Below are positions 1-9,700 of a stretch of 64,000 nucleotides of DNA, piece by piece. Source of the stretch: Haloarculaceae archaeon H-GB1-1 (GTDB lineage Archaea; Halobacteriota; Halobacteria; Halobacteriales; Haloarculaceae); assembly GCA_029688825.1 (NCBI GenBank), contig JARUKX010000008.1, positions 1 through 64,000 of the forward strand. The letters run 5' to 3'. Both the position numbers and the translations under genes were made by a program. Positions within the stretch are counted from its first letter, which is position 1. Each line of letters begins with the position of its first letter. The notes beneath the pieces are model-generated. The model searched no databases. It worked only from the letters and a program-made list of their open reading frames with translations, and was not told the origin of the DNA.

Positions 1-12
1 AGGCTGTTTCCT

Positions 13-438
13 ATGGTAACCCGAAACGACCCATTCGAGCGGATGGAACAGTTATTCGAACAGATGCGACGCTCCATGAGCGACGACTGGACTATGGGGG
101 GTAGCGGCATCGGTCTCCCCTCGATGACCGGCGACGTGAGCGACGCGAACCTCACCCTCGAACGTACGGACGAGGGTTACCTCGTGATGGCCGACGTGCC
201 CGGCTTCGAGCGCGAGGAGATCGACCTGCGGTTCGCCGACGGTCGGCTCTTCATCTCTGCGGCACACGAGGAAGCTGGTGAGGATTCCTTCCGGAGCCGC
301 AGCATGGAGGAGTCGGTGATGGTGTCCGACGACGTCCTCGTCGACGAGATCGGCGCCACCTACCGCAACGGCGTCCTCGAAGTCGAACTGCCGACGGCCG
401 AACCGGTCGACGACAGCTTCCACATCGATATCGAGTGA
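13..438 (+). CDS. Hsp20/alpha-crystallin family small heat shock protein
   Basis: This is a 141-residue cytoplasmic small heat-shock protein, a holdase chaperone that binds unfolding proteins without ATP. A variable N-terminal arm (residues 1-40, with an amphipathic ERMEQLFEQMRR helix) precedes an alpha-crystallin domain from about residue 42 to the end. The domain shows the diagnostic GYLVMADVPGFEREEIDL strand pair and the NGVLEVELP signature near residues 118-126. The tail ends HIDIE, matching the I-x-I motif that docks between dimers during oligomerisation. Length is normal for archaeal Hsp20. The gene stands alone at the window edge and is followed by a T-rich stretch (451-463) that could end transcription. 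Confidence 0.93.
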   Translation: MVTRNDPFERMEQLFEQMRRSMSDDWTMGGSGIGLPSMTGDVSDANLTLERTDEGYLVMADVPGFEREEIDLRFADGRLFISAAHEEAGEDSFRSRSMEESVMVSDDVLVDEIGATYRNGVLEVELPTAEPVDDSFHIDIE

Positions 439-460
439 AAATAATAAACACCTTTTGAGT

Positions 461-466
461 TTTAAC
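461..466 (+). promoter_or_regulatory. Candidate TATA box of the acyl-CoA ligase gene
   Basis: The TTTAAC hexamer lies 44-49 nt before the ATG at 510, inside an AT-rich island (437-480) that contrasts with the GC-rich surroundings. This would leave a leader of about 20 nt. The same island contains T-rich DNA just after the Hsp20 stop and may also end that transcript. Confidence 0.4.
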
Positions 467-509
467 TGACGATAAAGACGTATCCCCGTTCCACTCGTTA
501 GTTGGTTCC

Positions 510-2489
510 ATGTCACGAGACGGGCCCGATTGGTGGCGGGCCGAACAGGAGTACACGGACGAGACGATTCGCAAGGAGACGCTGGCGGAGATGTTCGACG
601 CCGCCGTCGACCGCTACGGCGACGCTGCCGCCCAGCGCTACAAGGGCGGCGTCTACGATCGGTCGCTGACTCCCGAGGTGCTTCCGTCGGCACCGGCGGG
701 CGAATTCACCGCCCTCTCGTACGCGGAGATGGGCGACGTCGTCCGGAAACTCGCCGCCGGCTTCCGTGAACTCGGCGTCACCGCAGGTGACTGCGTGGGA
801 ATCTACGCCAACACGCGCATGGAGTGGGCACACAGCGACTTCGCCCTTCTCGCTGCAGGTGCCGTCGTCACGACCGTCTACACCGAGTCCTCGGCCGACC
901 GCGTCCGCTACCTGCTGGACGACCCCGACGCGGTGGGCGTCGTCGTCGAGAACGAATCGCTGCTGGACACGCTCGCCACCGTCGAGGACGACCTCGACCT
1001 CTCCTTCGTCGTCGTGATGGACGAGTGTGACGGCTACGCCGACCGCGACGACGTCTACACGCTGGCGGACCTCCACGCTCTCGGTGAGGAGACGTACGAG
1101 GAGGCTGCCTATCGCGACTGGCTCGCCGAGCGGACGCCCGAGGACCTCGCGAGTCTCATCTACACCTCCGGCACCACCGGGAAGCCGAAGGGCGTGCGCC
1201 TGACCCACTACAACTTCCGCGAGAACGTGAACCAGGCACGCAAGCGCATCGGCCCTCGCCCGGACAAACCCGACGACATGTCGACGCTCGGGCCGCATAT
1301 GGACTCTATCTCCTTTCTCCCGCTCGCACACGTCCTCGAACGGATGGCGGGTCACTTCCTCATGTTCGCGTCGGGCACGACCGTCGGCTACGCGGAGAAC
1401 CCGGACACCGTCGGTGACGACATCGAGACGCTCCAGCCGAACGTCGGCATCAGCGTCCCGCGCGTGTACGAGCGCATCTTCGACCAGATGCGCGAGCAGG
1501 CCAGCGAGTCGCCGGTCAAACAGCGCATCTTCGAGTGGGCCGTCGACGTCGGACAGACCTATTCGCGGACGGACTCACCGGGACCACTACTGCGGGCGAA
1601 ACACGCCATCGCGGACCGACTCGTGTACAGCACGGTCCGCGAGAACCTCGGCGGCAACGTCGACTTCTTCGTCAGCGGTGGGGGAAGCCTCAGTGCCGAC
1701 CTCGCGCACCTCTTTCTCGCTATGGACCTCACCATCCTGGAGGGCTACGGTCTCACCGAGACCTCCCCGGTCGTGACGGTGAACCCGCCGGAGGACGTCC
1801 GTCCGGGGACGATGGGGCCGCCCGTGACGGACGTCGAGATCCGTATCGACGAGGACATCGTCGCGGACGACCAGTTCCCCGACGCGACCGGCACCGTGGG
1901 CGAACTCCTCGTCACGGGCCCGAACGTCACGGACGGCTACTGGAACATGCCGGGCCGAACGACCCGCGCGTTCACGGACGACGGCTTCTTCCGCACCGGC
2001 GACATCGTCGAGCGGACCGCGGACGACTACCTCGTCTACCGGGACCGAATCAAGCGCCTGCTCGTGCTGAGCACCGGGAAGAACGTCTCGCCCGGCCACA
2101 TCGAAGACCGCTTCTCGACGACCGACCGCGTCGACCAGATCATGGTCGTCGGCGACGACCGGAAGTTCGTCGCGGCGATCATCGTCCCCGACTTCGAGGC
2201 CATGGACCGCTGGGCGGCGGAGGAGGGCATCGACCTGCCCGACAGCTACCGTGCCCGGTGTGACGACGAGCGCGTCCGTGAGTGGATCGGCGAGACCGTC
2301 TCGCAGGTCAACGACGACCTCGAACGCGTCGAGCAGATAAAGCGCTTCGAACTGGTCGCCGAGGAGTGGACGGCCGACAACGACATGCTCACGCCGTCGA
2401 TGAAGAAGAAACGCCGCAACATCACCGCGGCCTACGAGGACCGCATCGAACGGCTCTACGCAGAGGCGGCGGTCGAAGCCGACGACTGA
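510..2489 (+). CDS. AMP-dependent long-chain acyl-CoA synthetase/ligase
   Basis: A 659-residue adenylate-forming enzyme, predicted to activate a fatty acid with ATP and load it onto CoA in the cytoplasm. The phosphate-binding signature YTSGTTGKPKG lies near residues 216-227. The EGYGLTETSPV motif lies near 410-420 and the hinge/A8 region with GKNVSP near 520. Length and motif order fit the bacterial/archaeal long-chain FACL group (FadD15-like) rather than acetyl-CoA synthetase. The C-terminal region carries the Lys-rich PSMKKKRRN stretch typical of this group. No fatty-acid genes are adjacent, so the chain length of the substrate is not known. It is convergent with thrB, with about 30 bp between the stops. 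Confidence 0.93.
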   Translation: MSRDGPDWWRAEQEYTDETIRKETLAEMFDAAVDRYGDAAAQRYKGGVYDRSLTPEVLPSAPAGEFTALSYAEMGDVVRKLAAGFRELGVTAGDCVGIYANTRMEWAHSDFALLAAGAVVTTVYTESSADRVRYLLDDPDAVGVVVENESLLDTLATVEDDLDLSFVVVMDECDGYADRDDVYTLADLHALGEETYEEAAYRDWLAERTPEDLASLIYTSGTTGKPKGVRLTHYNFRENVNQARKRIGPRPDKPDDMSTLGPHMDSISFLPLAHVLERMAGHFLMFASGTTVGYAENPDTVGDDIETLQPNVGISVPRVYERIFDQMREQASESPVKQRIFEWAVDVGQTYSRTDSPGPLLRAKHAIADRLVYSTVRENLGGNVDFFVSGGGSLSADLAHLFLAMDLTILEGYGLTETSPVVTVNPPEDVRPGTMGPPVTDVEIRIDEDIVADDQFPDATGTVGELLVTGPNVTDGYWNMPGRTTRAFTDDGFFRTGDIVERTADDYLVYRDRIKRLLVLSTGKNVSPGHIEDRFSTTDRVDQIMVVGDDRKFVAAIIVPDFEAMDRWAAEEGIDLPDSYRARCDDERVREWIGETVSQVNDDLERVEQIKRFELVAEEWTADNDMLTPSMKKKRRNITAAYEDRIERLYAEAAVEADD

Positions 2490-2520
2490 GTCCCCGCGTG
2501 CGTCACTCGGACGACCGCTC

Positions 2521-3396
2521 TCAGTAGACGGTCGCGCCCTCGCCGATGCGGGTCTGGTAGACCCGCGCGTCGACGCCCTCACCCTCGAACGCGTCCAGCA
2601 TCGCCGTCGCGATCGCCCGCTGGTCGCGCTCGTGACAGACCGCCAGCACTGCCGGTCCCGCGCCGCTGATGGTGACTCCCGTCGCGCCAGCGTCGAGGGC
2701 GGCCGTGCGGACGGCTTCGTAGCCGGTGATCAGTTCGGCGCGCGCTGGCGTCACGACCGAGTCGTACATCCCCTGTCCCACCAGCTCCGGGTCGTCCTGG
2801 TGCATGCCCGAGGTGAGCGTCGCGGCGTTGCCCACCGTCTCGACGAGCTGGTCCACGCTCGCGTGCTCGGGGACGACCCGCCGCGCGTCGCGCGTCGAAA
2901 CCACGATGTCCGGCAGGCAGGCCACCAGGGGCACGTCGGCGTCCACGTGACGGACCCCCTTCTCGGTCGCGATGGTGAATCCGCCCATGATCGACGGCGC
3001 GACGTTGTCGTCGTGGGCGTCGCCGCTCACGACCGCCTCGCCCTTCGCTGCGATGGGCACGAGTTCCGCGCGGCTCTTCCCGCGGTCGTACAGTTCGTTC
3101 AGCGCGACGGCGGCCGCAGCAGCGCTCGCCGCCGAGGAGCCCAGCCCCGACGCGGGCCGGATTCCCTTGTCGATAGCGATGTGTGCGGGCGCGTCGAGCG
3201 CCTTCGCGACGGCACCGACCGTGTTCTTCTCTGGGTCCTCCGGGATGAACTTGCTCCCCGCCCCGGTCACCTCGATGGTGGTCTCAGCGGCCCGCTCGAC
3301 GTGCACGACGTCCGCTGGCCGGCCGAGGGCGACGCCGAAGACGTCGAAGCCACTCCCGAGATTCGCGCTCGTCGCTGGCGCCCGCACCGTTACCAT
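2521..3396 (-). CDS. thrB: Homoserine kinase
   Basis: A 291-residue GHMP-family kinase that phosphorylates L-homoserine using ATP in threonine synthesis. The N-terminal VTVRAPATSANLGSGFDVFG signature and the GLGSSAASAAA phosphate-binding loop (about residues 83-93) are diagnostic. The C-terminal TGVTISGAGPAVLAV is the third GHMP motif. I start at the ATG at 3396: the open frame extends 37 codons further upstream, but those residues do not resemble the family and would run into the promoter region of the divergent kinase. The gene is monocistronic, convergent with the acyl-CoA ligase. Confidence 0.95.
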   Translation of the reverse strand: MVTVRAPATSANLGSGFDVFGVALGRPADVVHVERAAETTIEVTGAGSKFIPEDPEKNTVGAVAKALDAPAHIAIDKGIRPASGLGSSAASAAAAAVALNELYDRGKSRAELVPIAAKGEAVVSGDAHDDNVAPSIMGGFTIATEKGVRHVDADVPLVACLPDIVVSTRDARRVVPEHASVDQLVETVGNAATLTSGMHQDDPELVGQGMYDSVVTPARAELITGYEAVRTAALDAGATGVTISGAGPAVLAVCHERDQRAIATAMLDAFEGEGVDARVYQTRIGEGATVY

Positions 3397-3530
3397 ATGC
3401 GTCGGAATCCCGCGCCACTCGGCAAAAATGTAGCGGAGTGGTCGTCGGGGTCCGACGAGACCTATCGTGGATATTACCCGTTCCAAAAATGCTATACCTG
3501 AAAACAAGAAACCTTGTGTCTAACTCTCTG

Positions 3531-5738
3531 ATGGCCGCTACCACGGGGTTGCTCGCAATCACGGTGGGGGGTGTTATCAGTGCGCTCATCTCGATAGCGC
3601 TTGCGGGCGTCTCCTGGCAACATCGAGACGTGCCCGCGGCACTCCCGTTCGGACTCCTGTCGCTGACGATGGCGGGCTGGTCGCTATTCGACGCGGCTTT
3701 CCATCTCAGCCGAGACCCAGCCGTGGCGCTCTCGCTCTACCGCCTTTCGGGGATACTCGCGGTCCAGGTTCCGGCAATCTGGGTCGTGTTCGCCGTCATC
3801 TACGTCGGCAAGCGCGAGTACCTGACGCTCCGTCGAATCGCCGCTATCTGGCTCCTGCCGGTCGCGTACGTCGTTCTCACGCTCACCGAACCATCACACT
3901 CCCTGATGCCCGACTCGGTCGTCTTCGTGACGGCGAGTGGGATCACCGCACCGGTCGTCGATACGCCGATCGGGTTCTGGGCCGTCGAGTTCGCGAGCTT
4001 CGGCTACGTCCTGGTCGGCTACATCGTTCTCGGTCGGCAGCTCGGGACGGCCCGCACCGTCACCCGCAGGCAGACGACGCTCATCATCATGGGCTCGCTG
4101 TTCCCCTTCCTCTCGAACGCGTTCTACGTCGCAGGCGTGCGCGTTCATCCGGGCATCGACCTGACCCCGATCGCGTTCTCCCTCAATGGCATCCTCATCG
4201 CGTGGGCGCTGTTCAAGTACGACTTCCTCAACGTCGCGCCGCTGGCGAGCGACGTCCTGATCGACGAGCTTCCCGACCCCGTCCTCGTCCTCGACGCAGA
4301 GGACTGTATCGTCGACCACAACCCGGCCGCCGCGGCGCTCACAGAACGAGAGGTCCTCTCGGGCGAGGATGTCGATTCCGTCCTTCCCGGCGTTCTCGAC
4401 CGAACCGACGTCGATGGCGACGCCACCGTCAGCGGATTCCGTGGAACCATTTCGGGAGCGTTCGACCCGCAAGTGACGCAGATACGGGACCAACACGGCA
4501 TTGGACACGGTCGGCTACTTGTGTTGCGCGACGTGAGCGTCCAACAGCGTCAGCTCGAACGCCTGGAGGCGCTCCAGTCGACGACCCAGCAGTTCATCCA
4601 GGCACACACGGAAGCGGAGGTCGCTCGCGCAGCGACCGACTTCGCGGATCGGGTCCTCGAACAGGACCTCGCAGTCGTCTTCACGTACGACGACGAAACG
4701 GAGCGCCTCGACCCGATGTCACTTACTGACTCGGCCTCGAACGCCGTCGACCGGGAGACGCTCGGAATCGACTCCGACTCGGGAGGTGTCCTCTGGGAGG
4801 CCTTCACGGACGACGAGATGGGCGTCTACGACGTGACTGACCAGCCCCTCGAATGTTCGCTCGACGATCTCCCGCTCTCGAACGTCCTCCTCGTCCCACT
4901 GGGCGACATGGGGCTGCTGTGTATCGGTTCCCTGGGCGCCCCGGAGGCGTACACCGCCGAGGCTACCCAGTTCGCCCAGATCCTCGCCCGAACGACGGAG
5001 ACCGCACTGTCACGCGTGGCCCGGGAACGACAGCTCCGTGAGAGCCGCGAGACCGTCCGCCGGCGCACCGAGCAGATAGAGTTCTTCAACGGCGTGCTCC
5101 GGCACAACATCCGCAACGGCATGCTGGTCATCGACGGGAACGTCGGCTATCTCAGAGACGTCGTCGACCCGGACCAGCAGTCGAATCTCGACACGATCAG
5201 CTCCTGGTGTGAGGACCTCACGGAGATGACCGACAAGATCCGTTCGTTCAACGAGACCGTCACCGCCGACGAGGACGAACGGCTCACGAAGGTCGACCTG
5301 TCGACGCTCGTCCGTGACCGAACCGCTGCAATCCGGCAGACGAACGAGAAACTGACCATCGACCTCGACGTCGACGACGGCATCGCCGTCGAGGCGAACG
5401 AACTCCTCTCCGAGGTCATCGAGAGCATCATCCGGAACGCAGTCGAGCACAACGACACCGACGACCCGACCATCCACATCCGGACGGTCGAGGTCGGTGA
5501 CTGGATCCAGCTCCGCATCGCGGACGACGGTCCGGGCATCTCCGACGATCTGAAGGAGTCGGTCTTCGAGCGGGACGTCGCCACCAGCCAGACTGCACAC
5601 GGCTTCGGGCTGTACTTCGTCTCGGTCATGATGGACCTCTACGACGGAAACGTCTGGTTCGAGGACAACGACCCCGAGGGCGCGGTCGCGGTGCTGGAGT
5701 TCGAGCGCGCGAGCGCCACGCAGTTGGCGGAGAACTGA
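3531..5738 (+). CDS. Seven-TM sensor histidine kinase with PAS and GAF domains
   Basis: Membrane sensor kinase of 735 residues from this start. The N-terminal third is a seven-helix membrane domain (His-kinase 7TM type, first helix starting in TGLLAITVGGVISALISIAL). It is followed by a PAS-like domain (DELPDPVLVLDAED near nt 4263), a GAF-like region (about nt 4580-5010), a haloarchaeal H-box (VLRHNIRN near nt 5095) and a HATPase with IIRNAVEHND, DDGPGISDD and GFGLYFV. The signal is unknown and no response regulator is adjacent. In-frame upstream starts at 3489 and 3438 exist. I chose 3531 because it places the first helix at the N-terminus, and a TATACC element lies at 3493-3498. The start is the least certain part. 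Confidence 0.85.
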   Translation: MAATTGLLAITVGGVISALISIALAGVSWQHRDVPAALPFGLLSLTMAGWSLFDAAFHLSRDPAVALSLYRLSGILAVQVPAIWVVFAVIYVGKREYLTLRRIAAIWLLPVAYVVLTLTEPSHSLMPDSVVFVTASGITAPVVDTPIGFWAVEFASFGYVLVGYIVLGRQLGTARTVTRRQTTLIIMGSLFPFLSNAFYVAGVRVHPGIDLTPIAFSLNGILIAWALFKYDFLNVAPLASDVLIDELPDPVLVLDAEDCIVDHNPAAAALTEREVLSGEDVDSVLPGVLDRTDVDGDATVSGFRGTISGAFDPQVTQIRDQHGIGHGRLLVLRDVSVQQRQLERLEALQSTTQQFIQAHTEAEVARAATDFADRVLEQDLAVVFTYDDETERLDPMSLTDSASNAVDRETLGIDSDSGGVLWEAFTDDEMGVYDVTDQPLECSLDDLPLSNVLLVPLGDMGLLCIGSLGAPEAYTAEATQFAQILARTTETALSRVARERQLRESRETVRRRTEQIEFFNGVLRHNIRNGMLVIDGNVGYLRDVVDPDQQSNLDTISSWCEDLTEMTDKIRSFNETVTADEDERLTKVDLSTLVRDRTAAIRQTNEKLTIDLDVDDGIAVEANELLSEVIESIIRNAVEHNDTDDPTIHIRTVEVGDWIQLRIADDGPGISDDLKESVFERDVATSQTAHGFGLYFVSVMMDLYDGNVWFEDNDPEGAVAVLEFERASATQLAEN

Positions 5739-5807
5739 CGATTTCGACCCGTCGAGCCCTCTCGGTTGCCGGACTCCTTTTAGCACCAGGGGTTCTACGA
5801 GGGGTGT

Positions 5808-7253
5808 ATGGCCGCCGCCGACCTCGACTCGCTCGTCAGATACGCGCTGGATACGATTCCAATCACGGTCGCCGTCCTCGACGACGACGGGGACATCGTT
5901 TGGACGGATCGCGAGTGGCGCGAGTTCGCCGAGGAGAACGACATGACGGGCGACCCCGGGTCGGTCGGCGTCAACTATCTCGAGGTGACCGACGCCGCAG
6001 AGGACGAGTTCGCAACAGAGGCGTCGGACGGACTGCGGTCGGTCCTGGACGGGGAAACGGAGTCGTTCACGCTGGAGTACCCGTGTCACTCGCCGAACCA
6101 ACAGCGGTGGTTCCTGATGTGGGTCGCGTCGTTCACGCACGAGGGTCGGGAGTACGCGACGGTCGCTCACTTCGACATCACCGAGCGCGTCCGCCGTGAG
6201 CGGGAACTCCGCGAGACGACCGAGCGGCTCGACGCGATCATCGAGGCGTCGCCGGAGGCGATCATCCTCACGGGCCGCGACGGAACGGTCAAACTGTGGA
6301 ACGAGGGCGCAACGCGCATGTTCGGCTGGGAGGAGGCCGACGTGGTCGGACAGCGTGACCCGACCATCCCGCCCGAGATACGAGAGCAGTACGAGGCAGA
6401 CCTGAAACGGGTCCTCTCGGAGACCTCCCTCGAGGGAATCGAATCCATCCGTCGGACGCGCGAGGGCGAGGTACTCGACGTCAGCGTCTCCGCCGCACCG
6501 ATACACGACGCGACCGGAGTCGTCATCGGTGCCATGTCGGTCGTCCGCGACATCTCGACGCTGAAAGACCGCGAGCAGGAACTGGAGCGGAAGACCACGG
6601 AACTGGAGGCGCTGAACCGCGTCGTCCGCCACGACATCAGGAACGACATGCAGGTCACGTTCGCGTGGCTGGACGCGATTCGAGAGCACGTCGACGAGGA
6701 GGGCGAGGAGTACGTCGAGAAGGTCGTCACGACGACCGAGCACGTCGTCGATCTGACGGAAACCGCCCGCCACCTCGTCGAGGCAACGGTCGGCGACGAC
6801 ATCTCCGACACCGTCGAACCGCTCGCGCTCGCACCGGTCCTCCGGGCCGAACTCGAGAAGCGCAGGGAGATGTATCCGGACGCGACGTTCGAAGTCGACG
6901 GCGAGCTCCCGAACGTTCGGGTCGCAGCCAGCGGGGCGCTCTCGTCCGTCTTCGGGAACCTCCTGAACAACGCGGTCCAGCACAACGACTCCGACCATCC
7001 GACCGTCGAACTCTCCGTGACGGTTGGCGACGAGGAGGTGCAGGTCCGCGTCGCCGACGACGGGCCGGGCGTCCCGGACGAACACAAAGAGACGATCTTC
7101 GGGAAGGGCGAGAAGGGTCTGGAGAGCGACGGGACGGGCATCGGGCTCTACCTCGTCGACACGCTCGTTCGGGGTTACGGCGGGACTGTCAGCGTCTCCG
7201 ACAACGACCCGACGGGTGCCGTGTTCACCGTCACGCTCCCGACGGCAGCGTGA
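5808..7253 (+). CDS. Cytosolic PAS-PAS sensor histidine kinase
   Basis: A 481-residue soluble kinase without membrane segments. Two PAS domains come first (about residues 12-125 and 138-250; the second begins RLDAIIEASPEAIILTGRDG). The H-box LNRVVRHDIRND is near residue 270. The HATPase has NLLNNAVQHND, ADDGPGVPDEH and TGIGLYLVDTLV. The lack of transmembrane helices implies an internal cue such as redox state, oxygen or a ligand. It lies 69 bp after the membrane kinase on the same strand, so the two may be cotranscribed or signal to a shared partner, but no receiver-domain protein is encoded nearby. Confidence 0.93.
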   Translation: MAAADLDSLVRYALDTIPITVAVLDDDGDIVWTDREWREFAEENDMTGDPGSVGVNYLEVTDAAEDEFATEASDGLRSVLDGETESFTLEYPCHSPNQQRWFLMWVASFTHEGREYATVAHFDITERVRRERELRETTERLDAIIEASPEAIILTGRDGTVKLWNEGATRMFGWEEADVVGQRDPTIPPEIREQYEADLKRVLSETSLEGIESIRRTREGEVLDVSVSAAPIHDATGVVIGAMSVVRDISTLKDREQELERKTTELEALNRVVRHDIRNDMQVTFAWLDAIREHVDEEGEEYVEKVVTTTEHVVDLTETARHLVEATVGDDISDTVEPLALAPVLRAELEKRREMYPDATFEVDGELPNVRVAASGALSSVFGNLLNNAVQHNDSDHPTVELSVTVGDEEVQVRVADDGPGVPDEHKETIFGKGEKGLESDGTGIGLYLVDTLVRGYGGTVSVSDNDPTGAVFTVTLPTAA

Positions 7254-7320
7254 GCGGACGCGGCCGCCGACCTGCCGAGGGAGGGAAAGGCATATCCTCG
7301 CGACTGGGGTACCTCAGGAC

Positions 7321-8661
7321 ATGATCGGCGTCGTCGGTGGCGGGCTCGCGGGCCTCGCTGCCGCCTCCAGATTGCAGGCGCAGGGCCACGAGGTGCAGGT
7401 GTTCGAAGCCAGCGACGATCTCGGCGGGCTGGCCGCCACCTACGAGACCCGTGGCGACCCCATCGAGAAGTTCTATCACCACCTCTCGAAGTCGGAAGAG
7501 ACCATCGTCGAGGTCATCGACGACCTCGGCCTCGGCGAGGCGCTGGAGTGGCTGTACATGTCCAACGCCTACTACGTCGACGGCGTCGTCCATCCGATGG
7601 ACAAGCCGTGGGAGATCCTCGCGTACCCGCATCTCAGCCTCTACGACAAGTTCCGTCTGGGCATGCTCGTCCTCGAAGTCGACGTCCGCGGGGGCCGCCC
7701 CTCGTTCGACACCTACGACCGCCTCGAGGACTTCGAGGACGTCCCCATCAAGGAGTTCCTCCTCGAACACACGACCCGGAGCGTCTACGAGTCCTTCTGG
7801 GAGCCGTTGCTCGACGCGAAGTTCGGGTCCCGAAAGGAGGACGTGAGCGCGGCGTGGCTGCTGGGCCGCATCAAGTTCCGCGGCGAGCGCGACCTGCTGA
7901 AAGGCGAGATTCTGGGCTATCTTCGCGGCGGTTTCGGCCGCCTCGTCGACGCGTTGCTCGACGACGTCGGTCGGGAGAACATCACCACGGGCGCACGCGT
8001 GACAGATGTGGGTGTCGCCAACGGGGCCGTCGAGTCCTTGACCGTCGAGCGCGAGGGATCGGTCCAGACCCACGACGCCGACGCCGTCGTCGTCGCCGCG
8101 ATGCCCAACGTCCTCGAAGCCCTGACCGGCTATCCCTGCGACATCGATTTCCAGGGTACCGTCTGCTCGGTCTGGAGCATGGACGAGTCGCTCACCGACA
8201 CCTACTGGCTCAACATCAAGGACGAGGCCCCATTCGGCGTGTTCATCGAGCACACGAACTTCGTCTCGCCGGAGCGCTACGGCGGTGAACACCTCTACTA
8301 CACCGCCAGCTACGTGCAAGACTACGAGGAGGACCTCTGGCAGATGGACGACGCCGAGGTCGAGCAGTACTGGCAGGACGGCATCGCCGACCTGTTCCCG
8401 TCGTTCGACCCCGACTCGGTGAACTGGGTACAGACCGCGCGGAACCCCCGGACGGCACCCATCTACGAGCGGGGCTATCTCGACATGGTCGTTCCCTACG
8501 ACCTCGGCGACGAGGTGGCCGACGGCGTCTACTACGCCGGGATGGCCTCCCGCGCCCAGTATCCCGAACGGAGCCTCAACGGCGCGCTCGTGGCCGGGTT
8601 CGAGTGTGCGGAGCTGATCGACGAGGCCGCCGTCACCGAGGACGCCGTGGTACAGCGCTGA
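7321..8661 (+). CDS. FAD-dependent oxidoreductase, amine oxidase/protoporphyrinogen-oxidase-like
   Basis: A 446-residue flavoprotein. The dinucleotide-binding motif GGGLAGLAAASRL with the following acidic VFEASDDLGG (residues 5-34) defines an FAD Rossmann fold of the amine oxidase family. The C-terminal AGMASRAQYPERSLNGAL segment is the second FAD-contacting motif. The ATG at 7321 begins exactly at the Rossmann strand; the longer open frame from 7024 is an extension through the preceding kinase gene. Family members include protoporphyrinogen oxidases, desaturases and sugar-modifying enzymes. The substrate cannot be fixed from the sequence, and the neighbours (sensor kinases) do not help. Confidence 0.87.
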   Translation: MIGVVGGGLAGLAAASRLQAQGHEVQVFEASDDLGGLAATYETRGDPIEKFYHHLSKSEETIVEVIDDLGLGEALEWLYMSNAYYVDGVVHPMDKPWEILAYPHLSLYDKFRLGMLVLEVDVRGGRPSFDTYDRLEDFEDVPIKEFLLEHTTRSVYESFWEPLLDAKFGSRKEDVSAAWLLGRIKFRGERDLLKGEILGYLRGGFGRLVDALLDDVGRENITTGARVTDVGVANGAVESLTVEREGSVQTHDADAVVVAAMPNVLEALTGYPCDIDFQGTVCSVWSMDESLTDTYWLNIKDEAPFGVFIEHTNFVSPERYGGEHLYYTASYVQDYEEDLWQMDDAEVEQYWQDGIADLFPSFDPDSVNWVQTARNPRTAPIYERGYLDMVVPYDLGDEVADGVYYAGMASRAQYPERSLNGALVAGFECAELIDEAAVTEDAVVQR

Positions 8662-8694
8662 CCGTGTCGGCGCGCAGCGAGCGTCGCGCCGCTC

Positions 8695-8994
8695 TCAGTC
8701 GGCGCGCCCGCGGAACAGATTGTACAGCTTCGCGAGTAGGTACGCGCCGACGAAGCCGTCGGCGAACGCCCAGACCGCTCCGACCGCGACGCCTCGGTTC
8801 GTCGAATCGTACCCGAGGTACACGTCCGAGAGGAGGTCGCGCCACTCGTCGCCCCAGCCACGGCGGGCCGCGAGTCCAAGGGCGACGACGGCACCTGCCC
8901 ACAGCAGGCCCATGGCTCGTCCGAGCGCTCTCCCGTCCACCGGTTTCGAGTTCGAATTCGGGCTCGAGTCCGAGTTCAGGTTCGTGTCGTTCAT
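8695..8994 (-). CDS. Small two-TM haloarchaeal membrane protein (holin-like family)
   Basis: A 99-residue protein with a polar Asn/Ser-rich N-terminus and two predicted membrane segments (LLWAGAVVALGLAA near residues 35-48 and VGAVWAFADGFVGAYLLAKL near 70-90). Between them is the loop WRDLLSDVYLGYD. Proteins of this shape are often labelled bacteriophage holin in haloarchaeal genomes, but nothing phage-like is nearby, so a lysis role should not be assumed. The start MNDTNLN is preferred to an ATG nine codons upstream. It is convergent with the flavoprotein, 33 bp apart. Confidence 0.72.
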   Translation of the reverse strand: MNDTNLNSDSSPNSNSKPVDGRALGRAMGLLWAGAVVALGLAARRGWGDEWRDLLSDVYLGYDSTNRGVAVGAVWAFADGFVGAYLLAKLYNLFRGRAD

Positions 8995-9112
8995 AGGTCG
9001 ACGTATGCACTGGCGACCCATAATCCGACGAGCCGGTTCTCACGGGACGAAAACATAGGTTCGCGTATGGGTGCCGTCACGACGCGGACGGACGCGCTTG
9101 GCGTTGGCCCCG

Positions 9113-9700
9113 CTACTCCTCGACGCTCTCGTCCACGCCGAGCGCGTCCTCGACGTCGACGTCTTCGGGCTCCTCCTGCCCGCCGACGACCAGCTCGCCG
9201 TCCCCGGTTTCGACGTACACGTCGTCGGCGAAGCCACCCTCGGCGTGGGGATGTTCCGGGTCGTCGAGCTTCTCGGGCGTCGACGGCGCGTCCGGCAGCC
9301 CGTCCGCTGGCGAGAACACGCCCAGGGGGTCGTCGATGGTGATGTCGTACCGCTCGAAGAAGCCCCGGTAGCGGTCGTAGTGTGCCTCTACCTCGTCGGT
9401 CGGGAACTCCATCATCTCCGTCCAGCCGTGATTGTAGAAGTCGAAGTTCGCCTGGACGTGGGTTATCTCGCGGGCCTCGGCCTCGGGGAACTCCTCCATC
9501 GCGGCGAGGTAGGTGTCGATGGTCGCGTCGAACAGTACATCGAGGCGCTCGCGCCGCTCCTCCCGACGGCCCTCCGCGGCGCGGTCGAGGAACACGCTCG
9601 TGTGCAGGTCGACGAGCTTGTCGTGGACGACGTCACCGACGACCGGGAGCGTCAACGCTTGCTTCGAGGCGAAATGCCGAACGTTCTGGCGAATCTTCAT
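9113..9700 (-). CDS. DUF6149-like haloarchaeal protein
   Basis: A 195-residue soluble protein that I recognise as a haloarchaea-restricted family of unknown function (DUF6149 from memory). It opens MKIRQNVRHFASKQALTLP and carries the conserved HVQANFDFYNHGWTEMMEFP near residues 85-105, rich in aromatic residues and His. The C-terminal third is acidic and probably disordered (PEHPHAEGG, then an Asp/Glu-rich tail). The longer open frame reaching 10846 is antisense to the next gene and is not real. It is divergent from the oxidoreductase at 9833 with a 132-bp AT-rich promoter region between them. Confidence 0.8.
   Translation of the reverse strand: MKIRQNVRHFASKQALTLPVVGDVVHDKLVDLHTSVFLDRAAEGRREERRERLDVLFDATIDTYLAAMEEFPEAEAREITHVQANFDFYNHGWTEMMEFPTDEVEAHYDRYRGFFERYDITIDDPLGVFSPADGLPDAPSTPEKLDDPEHPHAEGGFADDVYVETGDGELVVGGQEEPEDVDVEDALGVDESVEE

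Noticed and set aside
8695-8994. Holin function and a prophage
   Set aside because: The family label is misleading; no capsid, terminase, integrase or attachment site is nearby.
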